Shown one piece after another: positions 23,205 through 32,515 of a stretch of DNA of 60,841 bases. This DNA comes from Actinomycetes bacterium (GTDB lineage Bacteria; Actinomycetota; Thermoleophilia; RBG-16-64-13): positions 1 through 60,841 of the forward strand of contig JAGXFV010000019.1 in the NCBI GenBank assembly GCA_024637095.1. Direction: 5' to 3'. The notes below the pieces were generated by a model. That model was not told where the DNA came from and searched no databases. It saw only the letters and a program-made list of their open reading frames with translations. A program made the position numbers and the translations under genes. Positions within the stretch are counted from its first letter, which is position 1, and each line of letters begins with the position of its first letter.

Positions 23205-23799
23205 TACGCCTCCGAGTGACGACCTTCAGGTAGTGTCGGAAGCCCAAATCCGGCGTCAGGCTGAGCGGCAACGCAACCGGGCCGGCGCCGGCATCCTCGC
23301 CTCTCTGGGCGAGGTGATTCTGATCGTGGGGGCCGCGTTCATTCTGGCCCTCTTCGTTCAGCAGTTCGTGATCAAGCCGTTCTCCATTCCCTCGGCCTCG
23401 ATGGTGCCGACTCTGCAGGAGGGCGACCGCGTTCTGGTAAACCGCTTTCTCTTCTACTTCCAGGAGCCCGAGAAGGGCGACGTCGTCGTCTTTCATCCGC
23501 CCATAGACCCGGAGACCGACTACATCAAGCGAGTTGTCGGGGTGGAGGGCGACGTGGTTGCCGTGGTCGACGGCCGCCTGGTGGTCAACGGCGAAGTGCA
23601 GGAGGAGCCGTATCTCAATACCCCGATCATGAACTCGGACTTCGAGGCGTTCACGGTTGGCCCCGACCAGATATTCGTGATGGGGGACAATCGCAATTCG
23701 AGCGGGGACAGCCGGATCTTCGGGCCGGTCGATGTGGACGAAGTACTGGGCGAGGCCTTCCTCGTGTACTGGCCACTCGGCCGGATAGACACACTCTGA
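23182..23799 (+). CDS. lepB: Signal peptidase I
   Basis: 205 residues, beginning at a GTG inside the end of rplS; an internal GTG near 23232 is possible. It cleaves signal peptides from exported proteins at the outer face of the membrane. One N-terminal helix (about 42-62, [18 protein letters not shown]), then the catalytic Ser in [12 protein letters not shown], the catalytic Lys in [13 protein letters not shown] and the box [12 protein letters not shown]. Type I enzymes of Gram-positive bacteria have this layout. It is followed by rnhB one base later. Confidence 0.95.
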   Translation: MFGRNAPSTPPSDDLQVVSEAQIRRQAERQRNRAGAGILASLGEVILIVGAAFILALFVQQFVIKPFSIPSASMVPTLQEGDRVLVNRFLFYFQEPEKGDVVVFHPPIDPETDYIKRVVGVEGDVVAVVDGRLVVNGEVQEEPYLNTPIMNSDFEAFTVGPDQIFVMGDNRNSSGDSRIFGPVDVDEVLGEAFLVYWPLGRIDTL

Positions 23800-23800
23800 C

Positions 23801-24625
23801 GTGATGGCGGCGCCGCCGGGTGGTAAGCCCGAACCAGGCGAAACGGGGTCAGGTGGACGTCGCGCCGGCAAGGCGGTCGCGCGCCGTCCGGGATCTCGCC
23901 GTTCCAACCCCTTTCGCTACGACGAGAAGCGCCTGCAGGCGCTCGGGGATACGGCCTGCCGCATAGCGGGGGCGGACGAGGTCGGGCGCGGGTGCCTAGC
24001 GGGTCCGCTGGTGGTGGCCTCCGTCGTGCTCGACTACCGCAAACGGCCGGCTTCGCGCTTGAAGGGCCTCACAGATTCCAAGGCGCTTACCGCCAAACAC
24101 CGGGAAGAACTCTATCCCCGGGTGTTGGCCGCGGCGGATAGGGTCTCGGTGGTCGCCGTCACTCCAGGCCGCATCGACGCTGTGGGTCTTCACCGCTGCA
24201 ATTTGCTCGCGCTGATCGAGGCTTTCGAACGCCTGCAGGGCGGCTACGACCTGGGTCTCGTGGACGGCTTTGACCTGCGCCGTCCCGACCTCAAGGCGGA
24301 CCGGGTGATCGGGGGAGATTGGCTAAGCGCCGCGGTGGGCGCCGCCTCGATAGTGGCCAAGGTCACCCGGGACCGTCTGATGCATCACCTGGACGAGCAT
24401 CATCCCGGTTACGGATTCGCTGAGCACGTCGGCTACGGCACCAAAACCCATCAGCGGGCCCTGCGCGAGCTCGGGCCCAGCCCGATCCACCGCCGCAGCT
24501 TCTCCTTGGTCGCATCCCTTTGCGCGGGGGAGGCACTCACCCTGTTCGAAGAGGAGGGCGCGGCTACAAGCGGGGCCGGGACGGCGGACGTCCACGCCGG
24601 GACGGCGGAAGGCGGCGCGAACTAG
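23801..24625 (+). CDS. rnhB: Ribonuclease HII
   Basis: 274 residues from GTG (ATG three bases on is the alternative). Removes ribonucleotides from DNA and RNA in hybrids. Acidic active-site set visible: GADEVGRGCLAGP (Asp, Glu), GLVDGFD (Asp) and TRDRLM (Asp). The N-terminus has about 50 extra basic, Gly-rich residues and the C-terminus about 25 residues with two copies of GTADVHAGTAE-like sequence, neither conserved. Ends the ffh-rnhB gene group. Confidence 0.94.
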   Translation: MMAAPPGGKPEPGETGSGGRRAGKAVARRPGSRRSNPFRYDEKRLQALGDTACRIAGADEVGRGCLAGPLVVASVVLDYRKRPASRLKGLTDSKALTAKHREELYPRVLAAADRVSVVAVTPGRIDAVGLHRCNLLALIEAFERLQGGYDLGLVDGFDLRRPDLKADRVIGGDWLSAAVGAASIVAKVTRDRLMHHLDEHHPGYGFAEHVGYGTKTHQRALRELGPSPIHRRSFSLVASLCAGEALTLFEEEGAATSGAGTADVHAGTAEGGAN

Positions 24626-24668
24626 GCCTTCCCGGGAGAGCGCCTCAAAGCGACTCACCCCGCTCGCC

Positions 24669-25241
24669 TCAGCTCGAAGGCGTCCCCGGCAACCGGTCCT
24701 CGGGATAGAGCCCGCGCCATTCGTGTTCGAGCATCCCCCAGATTTCCACGTCCCAGAAGCGTCCATTGAGGAAGTACGCCTCGCGCAGCACGCCTTCCCG
24801 GGTGAAGCCCAGTTTTCGGTAGAGCCCGCGTGCCGGCTGATTGTAGGCGCGGACCCTCAGTCTTATGCGGTGGAGATTTCGCACCTGAAATCCCCAGAGG
24901 AGCAGACGGCGTATGGCGGACTGGCCCATGCCGATTCCGCGGAACTCCGGAAAGAGGAAGATCCCCAACTCCGCGTCGCGATCCTTGGGATCGATGTTGT
25001 GAAGTCCGATGTTGCCGGCATGTCTGCCGCCGGCGGCCTCGATGATGGCGAAGACGTAGTCCCTGTCTGATTCGCGCATCTCGCGCAGCCAACGTTCCTG
25101 CGACTCGACATTGTTCAAGGGCAGGACCCACGTGAGGTTGGCGGAGACCTCCGGCTCCGCCCGGAAGAAGTCGAGGGAGGCAAGCACCTCTTCCCTTTCC
25201 AGAGGGCGCAGGTAAACAGGCTCACCGGCGAAGATCTCCAT
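24669..25241 (-). CDS. GNAT family N-acetyltransferase (RimJ/RimL type)
   Basis: 190 residues. The N-terminus (GEPVYLRPLEREE) and order of motifs match the RimJ/RimL subgroup, which acetylates protein N-termini or small amines: NIGLHNIDPKDRDAELGIFL, the acetyl-CoA loop FRGIGMGQSAIRRLL and RLRVRAYNQPARGLYRKLGFTREGVLREA. The substrate is unknown. It is divergent from yraN. No Shine-Dalgarno is visible; a -10-like TATCCT (25253-25248 on the minus strand) ends six bases before the ATG, so a leaderless message is possible. Confidence 0.88.
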   Translation of the reverse strand: MEIFAGEPVYLRPLEREEVLASLDFFRAEPEVSANLTWVLPLNNVESQERWLREMRESDRDYVFAIIEAAGGRHAGNIGLHNIDPKDRDAELGIFLFPEFRGIGMGQSAIRRLLLWGFQVRNLHRIRLRVRAYNQPARGLYRKLGFTREGVLREAYFLNGRFWDVEIWGMLEHEWRGLYPEDRLPGTPSS

Positions 25242-25324
25242 TCACCCAGGATACTGCCTAGGTCCCATGGGTCGCCAGCTTCCGGCTGGATAGTCTCCCC
25301 TCAACACGGCAAAAGGAGGGGGAG

Positions 25325-25777
25325 ATGAGGGCTTTGTTCGACCCGGACAAGTTCGATCCGGGTAGACGGCGTCCCCGGTGGAGCGATCAGAGTGCGCGGA
25401 CGCAGGGCATCACCTGCGTGGCCCGCGGGCGGCTGGCCGAGGACGCGGCGGCCGCCTTCCTCGAGCAGAATGAGGTCGCCATCCTGGACCGCAACTACCG
25501 GTCGCCGGTGGGCGAGTTGGACATCGTGGGAGTCGACGCGGATACCACCGTGGTGGTGGAGGTAAAGGCCCGTTCGAGCGCCAATTTCGGCGAGCCACTG
25601 GAGGCGGTCGGGCCGCTCAAGGAGCGGCGGCTACGGGCGGCTGCGGCGTGGTGGATGGCCGAGAACGGCATGGCCCCGGAGGGCATCCGCTTCGACGTCA
25701 TCGCCGTGCAGTTGGGACCGGGAGGCGGCCTGAGGGCTCTGTTTCACTGGCGCGACGTGCTGGGCGAGTGTAGATAG
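25325..25777 (+). CDS. yraN: YraN/UPF0102 family endonuclease-like protein
   Basis: 150 residues with AAGGAGGGGGAG before the ATG. The endonuclease-like fold of the family is marked by GRLAEDAAAAFL, ILDRNYRSPVGELDIVGVDADTTVVVEVKAR with the Asp and Glu-x-Lys acidic site, and FDVIAVQL. The N-terminal 35 residues are extra. Function of the family is not settled. It commonly precedes comM and dprA, as here, and its stop overlaps the comM start by one base. Confidence 0.92.
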   Translation: MRALFDPDKFDPGRRRPRWSDQSARTQGITCVARGRLAEDAAAAFLEQNEVAILDRNYRSPVGELDIVGVDADTTVVVEVKARSSANFGEPLEAVGPLKERRLRAAAAWWMAENGMAPEGIRFDVIAVQLGPGGGLRALFHWRDVLGECR

Positions 25778-27327
25778 TGGGCACGGCAGCGACGTGGGGT
25801 TTTGCTCTTGCGGGGATAGAGGCGGTCCCCATCAGGGTCGAAGCCCACGTCCGGCGGGGATTACCGGGTCTGACCGTCGTGGGTCTCCCGGGATCCGCCG
25901 TCAGAGAGGCCAGGGAACGCGTGCGGTCGGCCGCCGCGAGTTCTCTCTTGCCCTTACCCCTGCAGCGAATCACCGTCAATCTCTCCCCGGGGGATCTGCG
26001 CAAGGAGGGCGCGGGCCTGGATCTGTCTGTGGCGCTCGCCATTCTCGCTGCCGGAGGTCTGCTTCCGGCCGGCCTCGCCCGCGATTCGGGTGCGGTTGGG
26101 GAACTCTCTCTGGACGGCACCGTACGGCCGGTCCGGGGGATCCTGTCTCATGCTGAAGCCGCCCAGCGCGTGTCCCCGGGACTGCTACTCGTCCCCGTGG
26201 AGGGCCTTCGGGAAGCCGCGCAGGTGGAAGGCGTACGGGCCATCGGAGTGCGCTCGCTGCTCGAGGCTATCCTGGCATTACGCGACCCGAAGGCCAGAAT
26301 ACGCCTCGAGCAACGCGGAAACCGCTGGCTCCGGCAACGGGGCCGCTTCGACGACTCTCCGATAGACATTGCTCCTGACATGAGCGAGGTGACCGGGCAG
26401 GAGGCGGCGAAAAGGGCATTGGAGATCGCCGCGGCGGGCGGGCATCATGCCCTGCTCTACGGCCAGGCCGGGGTGGGCAAGACCATGCTCGCGCGGCGAC
26501 TCCCCGGGATTCTGCCGCCTCTTCAGCCGCAGCAAGCGCTCGAGGTGACGCGTATTTGGAGCGTCGCCGGGCTGATGCCTCCAGGGGCCGCCCTCATCCG
26601 TCACGCGCCCTTCCGTGCACCTCATCACAGCGCCTCCCGGCCCGCGCTCGTCGGCGGCGGCAGCGTCCCTCGCCCCGGGGAAGTGACTCTTGCCCACCAT
26701 GGGGTTCTGTTCTTGGATGAGCTTCCCGAGTTCAGCCGGGAGAGCCTCGAGTCCCTGCGCCAGCCTTTGGAGGAAGGTGAAGTAGTGGTCAGCCGAGGCA
26801 GCGGGAGTCTTCGTTTCCCCGCTCGCTGCACCCTGGTAGCCGCGATGAACCCCTGTCCTTGCGGCTTCAAAGGGAGCACCGCTCGTGATTGCACCTGCGC
26901 AGAGGCGGCCGTCCTGCGCTACCGAGATCGTCTGAGCGGAGCCCTGCTGGACCGCATCGATTTGCAGATCGAGGTGGGAGCCGTTGAACCCGGTGCGTTT
27001 ATGCGGGCGGGGTCGGGTGAAAGCTCGGCGGCCATCCGTGAGCGGGTCGTCGAAGCACGGCGTTATGCTCAGGACCGCGCCCTCAACGAACTCGGAGCAG
27101 ATGGCCGCCTCGAGGACTCGCGGGTGATTCTGTCTCAATTCTCATCGAGTGCACGCCGGTTGCTGCATCGTGCCCTCAGCCGAGATTTTCTGGGAGGCCG
27201 CGGTTACATGCGAGTGTTGCGCGTCGCGCGCACGATCGCCGACCTGGACCACGGCGGAGAAGTCGCAGAGCAGCACGTGTCTGAGGCCTTGCTCCTACGT
27301 CTTCCGGATCATCGCCGTGTTGCCTGA
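25777..27327 (+). CDS. comM: Mg-chelatase-like AAA+ helicase ComM
   Basis: 516 residues from a GTG. ComM drives branch migration of recombination intermediates in natural transformation. An N-terminal Lon-like domain (about 10-170; GLPGLTVVGLPGSAVREARERV, then NLSPGDLRKEGAGLDLSVALAIL) precedes the AAA+ core: Walker A GQAGVGKTMLARRLPGI, HHSASRPALVGGG, Walker B GVLFLDELPEF, and the Cys-rich NPCPCGFKGSTARDCTC zinc-like segment. The C-terminal lid ends with ARTIADLDH. dprA follows at once. Confidence 0.96.
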   Translation: MGTAATWGFALAGIEAVPIRVEAHVRRGLPGLTVVGLPGSAVREARERVRSAAASSLLPLPLQRITVNLSPGDLRKEGAGLDLSVALAILAAGGLLPAGLARDSGAVGELSLDGTVRPVRGILSHAEAAQRVSPGLLLVPVEGLREAAQVEGVRAIGVRSLLEAILALRDPKARIRLEQRGNRWLRQRGRFDDSPIDIAPDMSEVTGQEAAKRALEIAAAGGHHALLYGQAGVGKTMLARRLPGILPPLQPQQALEVTRIWSVAGLMPPGAALIRHAPFRAPHHSASRPALVGGGSVPRPGEVTLAHHGVLFLDELPEFSRESLESLRQPLEEGEVVVSRGSGSLRFPARCTLVAAMNPCPCGFKGSTARDCTCAEAAVLRYRDRLSGALLDRIDLQIEVGAVEPGAFMRAGSGESSAAIRERVVEARRYAQDRALNELGADGRLEDSRVILSQFSSSARRLLHRALSRDFLGGRGYMRVLRVARTIADLDHGGEVAEQHVSEALLLRLPDHRRVA

Positions 27328-27331
27328 TGCT

Positions 27332-28585
27332 ATGACCGAGGACGAAGGTGGACCTGACGGGAGCCGCGCCGACCGAGAGAAGTGGGTCGCCTGGGAGGGG
27401 AGTTGGGGCGAACTCTCCCCTCCGAGGGTCAGGGCGGCGCGCGGACTTAGCCTGCTCGCGACCACCCGGTTTCGCCCGGTGCTGTCGCTCCTGCGGGAGT
27501 TTCCGCCGGAGGAGCTGTGGTCTGCACCGAGCGCGGCTCTCCGGGGTTGGGGACTCAGCCCGCATTCCGCTGAGGAATTCGTCATTCGCCGCGACCGCAT
27601 CTCCTGGGGGGCTACGGCCGAGGCTTTGAGTAATTGCGAGGGCCGCTTCGTCCCCGTGGGCAGTGCGGAGTACCCGCGCGAGTTGATGCATTTGACCGTC
27701 CCTCCCGCGGGGCTGTTTGTCCGCGCCCCCCTCCCGGCCTGGGAGCGCCTCCTGGGTGTGCCTCGCGTGGGCGTGGTTGGGACCCGATCGGTAACCGTGA
27801 GTGGCTTGAGCACGGCCGGCAGTTTCTCCGCCGCCTTTGCCACAGAGGGAATCGCCGTCGTCAGCGGCCTGGCTTTGGGCGCCGATGGAGCGGCGCACCG
27901 GGGAGCGCTCGAAGTCGGGGGCCTGACCGTGGCTGTGCTTGGGTCGGGCATCGACGTTGCGTCGCCGGGGCGGCACCGGCCGCTCTATCGGGAAGTCTGC
28001 GAGCGGGGCGCGGTCATAAGCGAGTTTCCGCCGGGCTTCAAAGCGGCTCGGTGGACCTTTCCCATGCGCAACCGCATTCTGGCCGCGCTCTCCGACGCCG
28101 TGGTGGTCATCGAGGCGGGCAGCAGGAGTGGCGCCTTGATCACGGCGGGAGAGGCTGCGTCCCTTGGCCGATCGGTTTTCGCGGTTCCCGGACCCATCGG
28201 CGTTGGCTCCCACCGCGGCTGTAACGAACTTCTCTACGTGGGTGCCATTCCTGCCCTCGATTCGCAGCTCTTGGTGCAGGACTTTCTGTACCAGACGAAG
28301 AACGAGAGAGGAAACCGGAGAGGAGACCGGGAGCGAGAGGAGTGTGACGGGCGGCCGACTCCCGAGAACTGCAGCTCCAAGGGCCGCCGCGGAGCGGGCG
28401 ACAGGACGGAGCATCCTCACGCTCGGCTCCTGCTGCAGGCTTTGGAGGCGGGGGCGCTCAGCCTGGATCAGCTAGCGCCAATGTCCGGCCTCAGCCCTCG
28501 TGAGGTTTCGGTGGCGATGGCAATGCTCGAGTTGGACGGGTTGGCGGCGCGGGCCGGACCGGCCACCTACTGCCTGACGGCGTAG
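27332..28585 (+). CDS. dprA: DNA processing protein DprA
   Basis: 417 residues from the ATG five bases after the comM stop (an earlier in-frame opening lies inside comM). DprA protects incoming single-stranded DNA and loads RecA during transformation. A SAM-like N-terminus, then the Rossmann core: VGVVGTRSVTVSGLSTA, VVSGLALGADGAAHRGAL, TVAVLGSGIDVASPGRHRPLY, FPMRNRILAALSDAVVVIEAGSRSGALITA and FAVPGPIGVGSHRGCNELL. A charged linker of about 60 residues leads to a winged-helix C-terminus (LSLDQLAPMSGLSPREVSVAMAMLELDGLA). ComM and DprA together suggest transformation capacity. Confidence 0.94.
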   Translation: MTEDEGGPDGSRADREKWVAWEGSWGELSPPRVRAARGLSLLATTRFRPVLSLLREFPPEELWSAPSAALRGWGLSPHSAEEFVIRRDRISWGATAEALSNCEGRFVPVGSAEYPRELMHLTVPPAGLFVRAPLPAWERLLGVPRVGVVGTRSVTVSGLSTAGSFSAAFATEGIAVVSGLALGADGAAHRGALEVGGLTVAVLGSGIDVASPGRHRPLYREVCERGAVISEFPPGFKAARWTFPMRNRILAALSDAVVVIEAGSRSGALITAGEAASLGRSVFAVPGPIGVGSHRGCNELLYVGAIPALDSQLLVQDFLYQTKNERGNRRGDREREECDGRPTPENCSSKGRRGAGDRTEHPHARLLLQALEAGALSLDQLAPMSGLSPREVSVAMAMLELDGLAARAGPATYCLTA

Positions 28586-28672
28586 GCAGGCAGTAGCGCG
28601 CAGACGTGCTCATCTCCAGTTCGGGCCTCAGCCAGAGAGTACGAATGCGCAGCGCGCAGGGGAGGTGGTTGT

Positions 28673-29677
28673 TTGCCGGCAGACGCCGAAGGAACCGCGG
28701 GCGAGGTGCGGACGGCCGCCGAGGAGCCGGACCTGCGTATGGCGATCGGCCGGTTTTTACGCGGCCTCGTCGCGGCCGCTTACAGCGATCACACGGTGGC
28801 CGCCTACCGCCGCGACCTCCAGCAACTGCTGGCCTTTCTCGAAGAAGGGGGGTCGGACTTCCCGGCTTCGGTGACGCGCGTCCATCTCCGTGGCTATGCT
28901 GCGGGGCTCGGGGACGGGAGCCTTCATCCCCATCGTCGCCCTTACGCGCCCGCCAGCGCCGCGAGGAAACTCTCGGTCGTCCGGCAGTTCTTCAGCTTCC
29001 TGGTCGACGAGCAATTGCTGGCAGCCAGCCCGGCGGTCGATCTCACAGCCCCTAAACTTCCCCGCCGTCTGCCCCAGGTGATGACCCAGCAAGAGGTGTT
29101 TCATCTGCTGGACGAGGACGCCGGCGAGGGGCCGCTCGAACTGCGGGACCTGGCTCTGATCGAATTGCTATACTCGTGCGGACTTCGGGCCCAAGAGGTG
29201 CTCGACCTTCGCATCGGTGACTTGGACCTGGCTGCGCAAGAGACTCGCGTCCGCGGTAAGCGCAGGAAGGAGCGGATGGTCCCGATCGGAGATGTGGCCC
29301 GGGACGCACTCGCGCGGTACCTGGAAGAGGGGAGGCCGGGACTGCGGAGTCACCCGGAGAGCCATGAGAACTCGGGAGAGGGAGAGTCCCCTCGGTGGGA
29401 TGAGCCGGTGTTCCTGACCAAGAACGGCAACAAGTTAGCGACGTCGGACGTTCGCCGCCGGCTCCATCGGCGCCTCGAAAGGCTCGGGGCCGCGTTCGAG
29501 ATATCCCCTCACACGCTTCGCCACTCCTTTGCCACTCATCTCCTCGAAGGTGGCGCCGACCTGAGGTCCATCCAGGAGCTTCTCGGCCATGCCTCACTGC
29601 GCACCACTCAGGTGTACACGCACGTATCCGCCGCCCACCTGCGCGGGGTATACCGTCGCGCCCATCCCCGCTCATAG
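28673..29677 (+). CDS. xerC: Tyrosine recombinase XerC/XerD
   Basis: 334 residues from a TTG with GGGGAGGTGG upstream. It resolves chromosome dimers at dif together with the FtsK translocase. N-terminal SAM-like core-binding domain (about 25-125) and catalytic domain with Arg in LYSCGLRAQEVLDL, Lys in RGKRRKERMVPIG, HTLRHSFATHLLEGG, and LGHASLRTTQVYTHV with the nucleophile Tyr. A 20-residue insertion rich in Ser, Glu and His (around 228-245) separates strands of the catalytic domain. XerC and XerD cannot be told apart without a tree. Placed between dprA and whiG. Confidence 0.93.
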   Translation: MPADAEGTAGEVRTAAEEPDLRMAIGRFLRGLVAAAYSDHTVAAYRRDLQQLLAFLEEGGSDFPASVTRVHLRGYAAGLGDGSLHPHRRPYAPASAARKLSVVRQFFSFLVDEQLLAASPAVDLTAPKLPRRLPQVMTQQEVFHLLDEDAGEGPLELRDLALIELLYSCGLRAQEVLDLRIGDLDLAAQETRVRGKRRKERMVPIGDVARDALARYLEEGRPGLRSHPESHENSGEGESPRWDEPVFLTKNGNKLATSDVRRRLHRRLERLGAAFEISPHTLRHSFATHLLEGGADLRSIQELLGHASLRTTQVYTHVSAAHLRGVYRRAHPRS

Positions 29678-29679
29678 CC

Positions 29680-30486
29680 GTGGCCGGAATCGACCGAACC
29701 AAGGACGGCCATGATGTCGACGACCTGTGGAGACGCTTCAAGGAGTTTGGCGATGGTGGCGCCCGGGATCAACTGATTCTGGCCTACTCGCCCCTGGTCA
29801 AATACGTTGCCGGGCGGATGGGCACGGGGCTGCCCGCCCATATCGAAGAAGGCGACCTGATCTCCTACGGCCTACTCGGCCTGATCGGCGCCATCGAGCG
29901 CTTCGATCTTGAGCGGAACATCAAGTTCGAAACCTACGCCATCTCCCGGATCAAAGGCTCCATCATCGACGAGTTGCGCGCGCTCGACTGGGTGCCCCGC
30001 TCGGTGCGCAGTTGGGCCCGCCAGGTGGAGCGAACCGTGACCACGCTGGAGAACGAACTGCGGCGGGCGCCCACCGACGGCGAGATCGCCGCCTCGCTGG
30101 AGGTATCCGTCGATGAGTTCCAGGGGATTCTGACTCAGATCAGCTCCGCTTCGATCGTCGCCCTCGACGAGTTCTGGACGCTGAGCGGGTCCGGCGGGGA
30201 CAAGGTTACTCTCATGGACACGATAGAGGACGAGAGCGCCCCCGATCCCGCACGCGCCCTCGACATCCAGTCGGTCAAAGAGATGCTGGCGGAGGCCATT
30301 CGCCGACTGCCCGAGCGCGAGCGCATAGTCATAGGCCTCTATTATTACGAAGGCCTGACCCTCAAGGAGATCGGGGAAGTGCTCGGGGTCACCGAATCCC
30401 GAGTCTCGCAGCTGCACACTAAGGCCATCCTGCGGTTGAAGGGTCGGATGAAGGAACAGGTCGAGCCGGGAGAGCGTCTGCGCTAG
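29680..30486 (+). CDS. whiG: WhiG/FliA-type sigma factor
   Basis: 268 residues from a GTG two bases after the xer stop, with no clear Shine-Dalgarno, so probably coupled. Alternative sigma factor of the FliA/WhiG group. Region 2: LVKYVAGRM, GDLISYGLLGLIGAIERFD and KFETYAISRIKGSIIDELRALDWVPRSVR; region 3 PTDGEIAASLEVS; region 4 LTLKEIGEVLGVTESRVSQLHTKAILRLK. In Streptomyces the whiG gene also lies just upstream of rpsB and controls spore formation; in flagellated bacteria the homologue controls motility. Which role applies here cannot be seen. Confidence 0.9.
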   Translation: MAGIDRTKDGHDVDDLWRRFKEFGDGGARDQLILAYSPLVKYVAGRMGTGLPAHIEEGDLISYGLLGLIGAIERFDLERNIKFETYAISRIKGSIIDELRALDWVPRSVRSWARQVERTVTTLENELRRAPTDGEIAASLEVSVDEFQGILTQISSASIVALDEFWTLSGSGGDKVTLMDTIEDESAPDPARALDIQSVKEMLAEAIRRLPERERIVIGLYYYEGLTLKEIGEVLGVTESRVSQLHTKAILRLKGRMKEQVEPGERLR

Positions 30487-30567
30487 CTCCGACGTTTCGG
30501 CATCCGTGCGCGGGTGATCCCCGCCGCTCGGGGCCGCCTTTCGCCTCCCGCTCCGCACAGAACCTTG

Positions 30568-30576
30568 TGCTAGACT
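30568..30576 (+). promoter_or_regulatory. Extended -10 promoter for rpsB
   Basis: TGC followed by TAGACT (30571-30576) makes an extended -10; the -35 is weak. A dyad GCACA-N6-TGTGC occupies 30555-30570 directly upstream. The leader would be about 105 bases. A short hairpin (CCCCG/CGGGG near 30517-30531) between whiG and this promoter may end whiG transcription. Confidence 0.45.
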
Positions 30577-30687
30577 ACCTCGGTTAATCAATCGATCCTG
30601 GAGCGCGTGTGCCCCGGTGGTGCCGACGAATTCGGTTCCGGGAAAGCGCCCAGCGAAGCAGCGCCACAACCAAGAAAGGAAGCACCC

Positions 30688-31824
30688 ATGCCGGCTGCCT
30701 CTATGAAGCAGTTGCTGGAGTCCGGAGTTCACTTCGGTCACCAGACCCGCCGTTGGAATCCCAAGATGAAGCCCTTCATCTTCAGTGAACGCGGTGGGAT
30801 CCACATCATCGATCTGCAGAAGACCTCCAAGCTCTTGGACCAGGCCTACGACTTCGCGCGAAACATCGTCGACCGGGGCGGCTTGGTTCTGTTCGTGGGG
30901 ACCAAGAAGCAGTGCCAAGACATCATCCGCGAAGAAGCGACCAAGGCGGGTATGCCCTTCGTCTCCCACCGTTGGCTGGGCGGGTTGCTCACCAACTACT
31001 CGACCATCCAGAGTCGGATCAAGCGGCTGCACGAACTGCGGCGACTGAAAGAAGACGGCTCGCTCGAACTGCTGCCAACTAAAGAGCGCATGAACCTCGA
31101 GCGCGAACTGGAGAAGCTCGAGATCAATCTGGGCGGCGTGGCGAACATGGATCGACTGCCCGATGCGGTCTTCATCATCGATCCGAAGAAAGAAGCCATC
31201 GCCACGCGCGAGGTGAATAAGCTGGGCCTGCCTTTGATTGGGTTGGTGGACACCAACTGCGATCCTGACGAAGTGGACTTCATCATTCCGGGCAACGACG
31301 ACGCCATTCGTTCTTGCAGTCTGATCGTGCAGACCATGGCGCGGGCGGTGTCGGAATCCAAGCAGATGGTCACCGAGGAAGAGATGACGCGCGAGGCGCA
31401 ACCCGCTTCCAAGCCCGAGGCGCAGTCCGCTTCCAAGCCCGAGGCGCCCACGCAAGAGGCGGTGGAAGCCCAGACTTCCGAACCGCCGGCACCAAAGATT
31501 TCCGAGGCGGCCCGCAAGGCGGCGGAGCGCAAAGCCCCGAGAGCGGCGCAGCCAAAGCCGGGCGCGAAAGCCAAGCCGGAACAGGCGGCTCCCGAGCACG
31601 GGGAGACTTCTGGGACGCCGGGGGCGCCGGGATCGGCCGAGCAGGCGGTGGCTCCGGCTCAGCAGGACGACGCCGCCGAGCGGCGCGAGACCGAAGCCGG
31701 TGAAGTTGGGGCGGCCGGGCAGGAACCCGAGAATCCGGTGGTCGACGAGGCTCAGGCCGAGGAGGCCGGAGCCGAAGCAGACGCGCAGGCCGCCGAGAGC
31801 GGCGAGTCGGAGGCGAAGGAGTAA
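30688..31824 (+). CDS. rpsB: Ribosomal protein S2 with long acidic C-terminal tail
   Basis: 378 residues from the ATG at 30688, preceded by AAAGGAAG; the frame is open further upstream without support. The S2 core (1-about 235) has [46 protein letters not shown] and [28 protein letters not shown]. The remaining 140 residues are low complexity, rich in Ala, Glu, Pro and Lys, and include a duplicated EAQxASKP unit. Tails on S2 are known in some Actinobacteria; this one is long. tsf follows 77 bases later. Confidence 0.96.
   Translation: MPAASMKQLLESGVHFGHQTRRWNPKMKPFIFSERGGIHIIDLQKTSKLLDQAYDFARNIVDRGGLVLFVGTKKQCQDIIREEATKAGMPFVSHRWLGGLLTNYSTIQSRIKRLHELRRLKEDGSLELLPTKERMNLERELEKLEINLGGVANMDRLPDAVFIIDPKKEAIATREVNKLGLPLIGLVDTNCDPDEVDFIIPGNDDAIRSCSLIVQTMARAVSESKQMVTEEEMTREAQPASKPEAQSASKPEAPTQEAVEAQTSEPPAPKISEAARKAAERKAPRAAQPKPGAKAKPEQAAPEHGETSGTPGAPGSAEQAVAPAQQDDAAERRETEAGEVGAAGQEPENPVVDEAQAEEAGAEADAQAAESGESEAKE
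31393..31440 (+). repeat. 24-base tandem repeat in the rpsB tail
   Basis: Two copies of a 24-base unit (31393-31416 and 31417-31440), differing at two bases, encode EAQ-x-ASKP twice and start the low-complexity tail of S2. Confidence 0.85.
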
Positions 31825-31901
31825 CAAGACCGCGGCGGTTGCGCCCGGTGGCTCGATAAATGAATTGACCGGCGCGGAGCGCCGGAAGACGGAGGACATC
31901 A

Positions 31902-32501
31902 ATGGCGGTCAGCGCAAAGGTGGTAAAGGAGCTCCGCGAGAAATGCGGGGTGGGAATGATGGAGTGTAAGCGCGCCCTCGAGGAGAGCGGGGGCGACGTC
32001 GACGAGGCGATCAAGCTGCTGCGCAAGAAGGGCATGGCCGCGGCCGACAAGAAAGCCGCTCGCGCCACCAACGAAGGCCTGGTCGACACCTACATCCACG
32101 CAGGCGGAAAGCTGGGTGTGATGGTGGAGGTTAACTGCGAGACAGACTTCGTCGCGCGCAACGAGGAGTTCCAGCAGCTCGTCCACAACGTGGCGATGCA
32201 TATCGCGGCCGCGAATCCCCAGTTCGTCAGTCGCGAGGAGGTCCCCGAGGAATCCCTGGCGGCCGAGCGCGAGATCTATCTGGCGCAGGCCCGGGAAACC
32301 GGCAAACCGGACAATGTTCTCGAGAAGATTGTCGAGGGCAAGCTGAACAAGTGGTTCGAGCAGGTCGTGCTGCTTGAGCAGCCCTTCGTCAAAGACCCGG
32401 ACAAGACCATCGACGAGCTGCGCCGCGAGGCCATCGCCAAAATCGGCGAGAACATCGAGGTACGGCGATTCGCCCGCTTCCAGCTGGGCGAGGAGCTCTA
32501 G
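31902..32501 (+). CDS. tsf: Elongation factor Ts
   Basis: 199 residues; exchanges GDP for GTP on EF-Tu. UBA-like N-terminus VKELREKCGVGMMECKRALEESGGDVDEAIKLLR, then the TDFVARN motif that contacts EF-Tu and a single dimerisation half (DNVLEKIVEGKLNKWFEQVVLLEQPFVKD). The protein is of the short type seen in Thermus and several Actinobacteria rather than the 280-residue E. coli type. GGAGG before the ATG; a strong terminator follows. Confidence 0.96.
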   Translation: MAVSAKVVKELREKCGVGMMECKRALEESGGDVDEAIKLLRKKGMAAADKKAARATNEGLVDTYIHAGGKLGVMVEVNCETDFVARNEEFQQLVHNVAMHIAAANPQFVSREEVPEESLAAEREIYLAQARETGKPDNVLEKIVEGKLNKWFEQVVLLEQPFVKDPDKTIDELRREAIAKIGENIEVRRFARFQLGEEL

Positions 32502-32515
32502 TACGGAGCGCATGG

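Noticed and set aside
29872-31902. 676-codon minus-strand frame opposite whiG and rpsB
   Set aside because: Low-complexity Leu/Gly/Arg-rich mirror of the rpsB tail; no family features.
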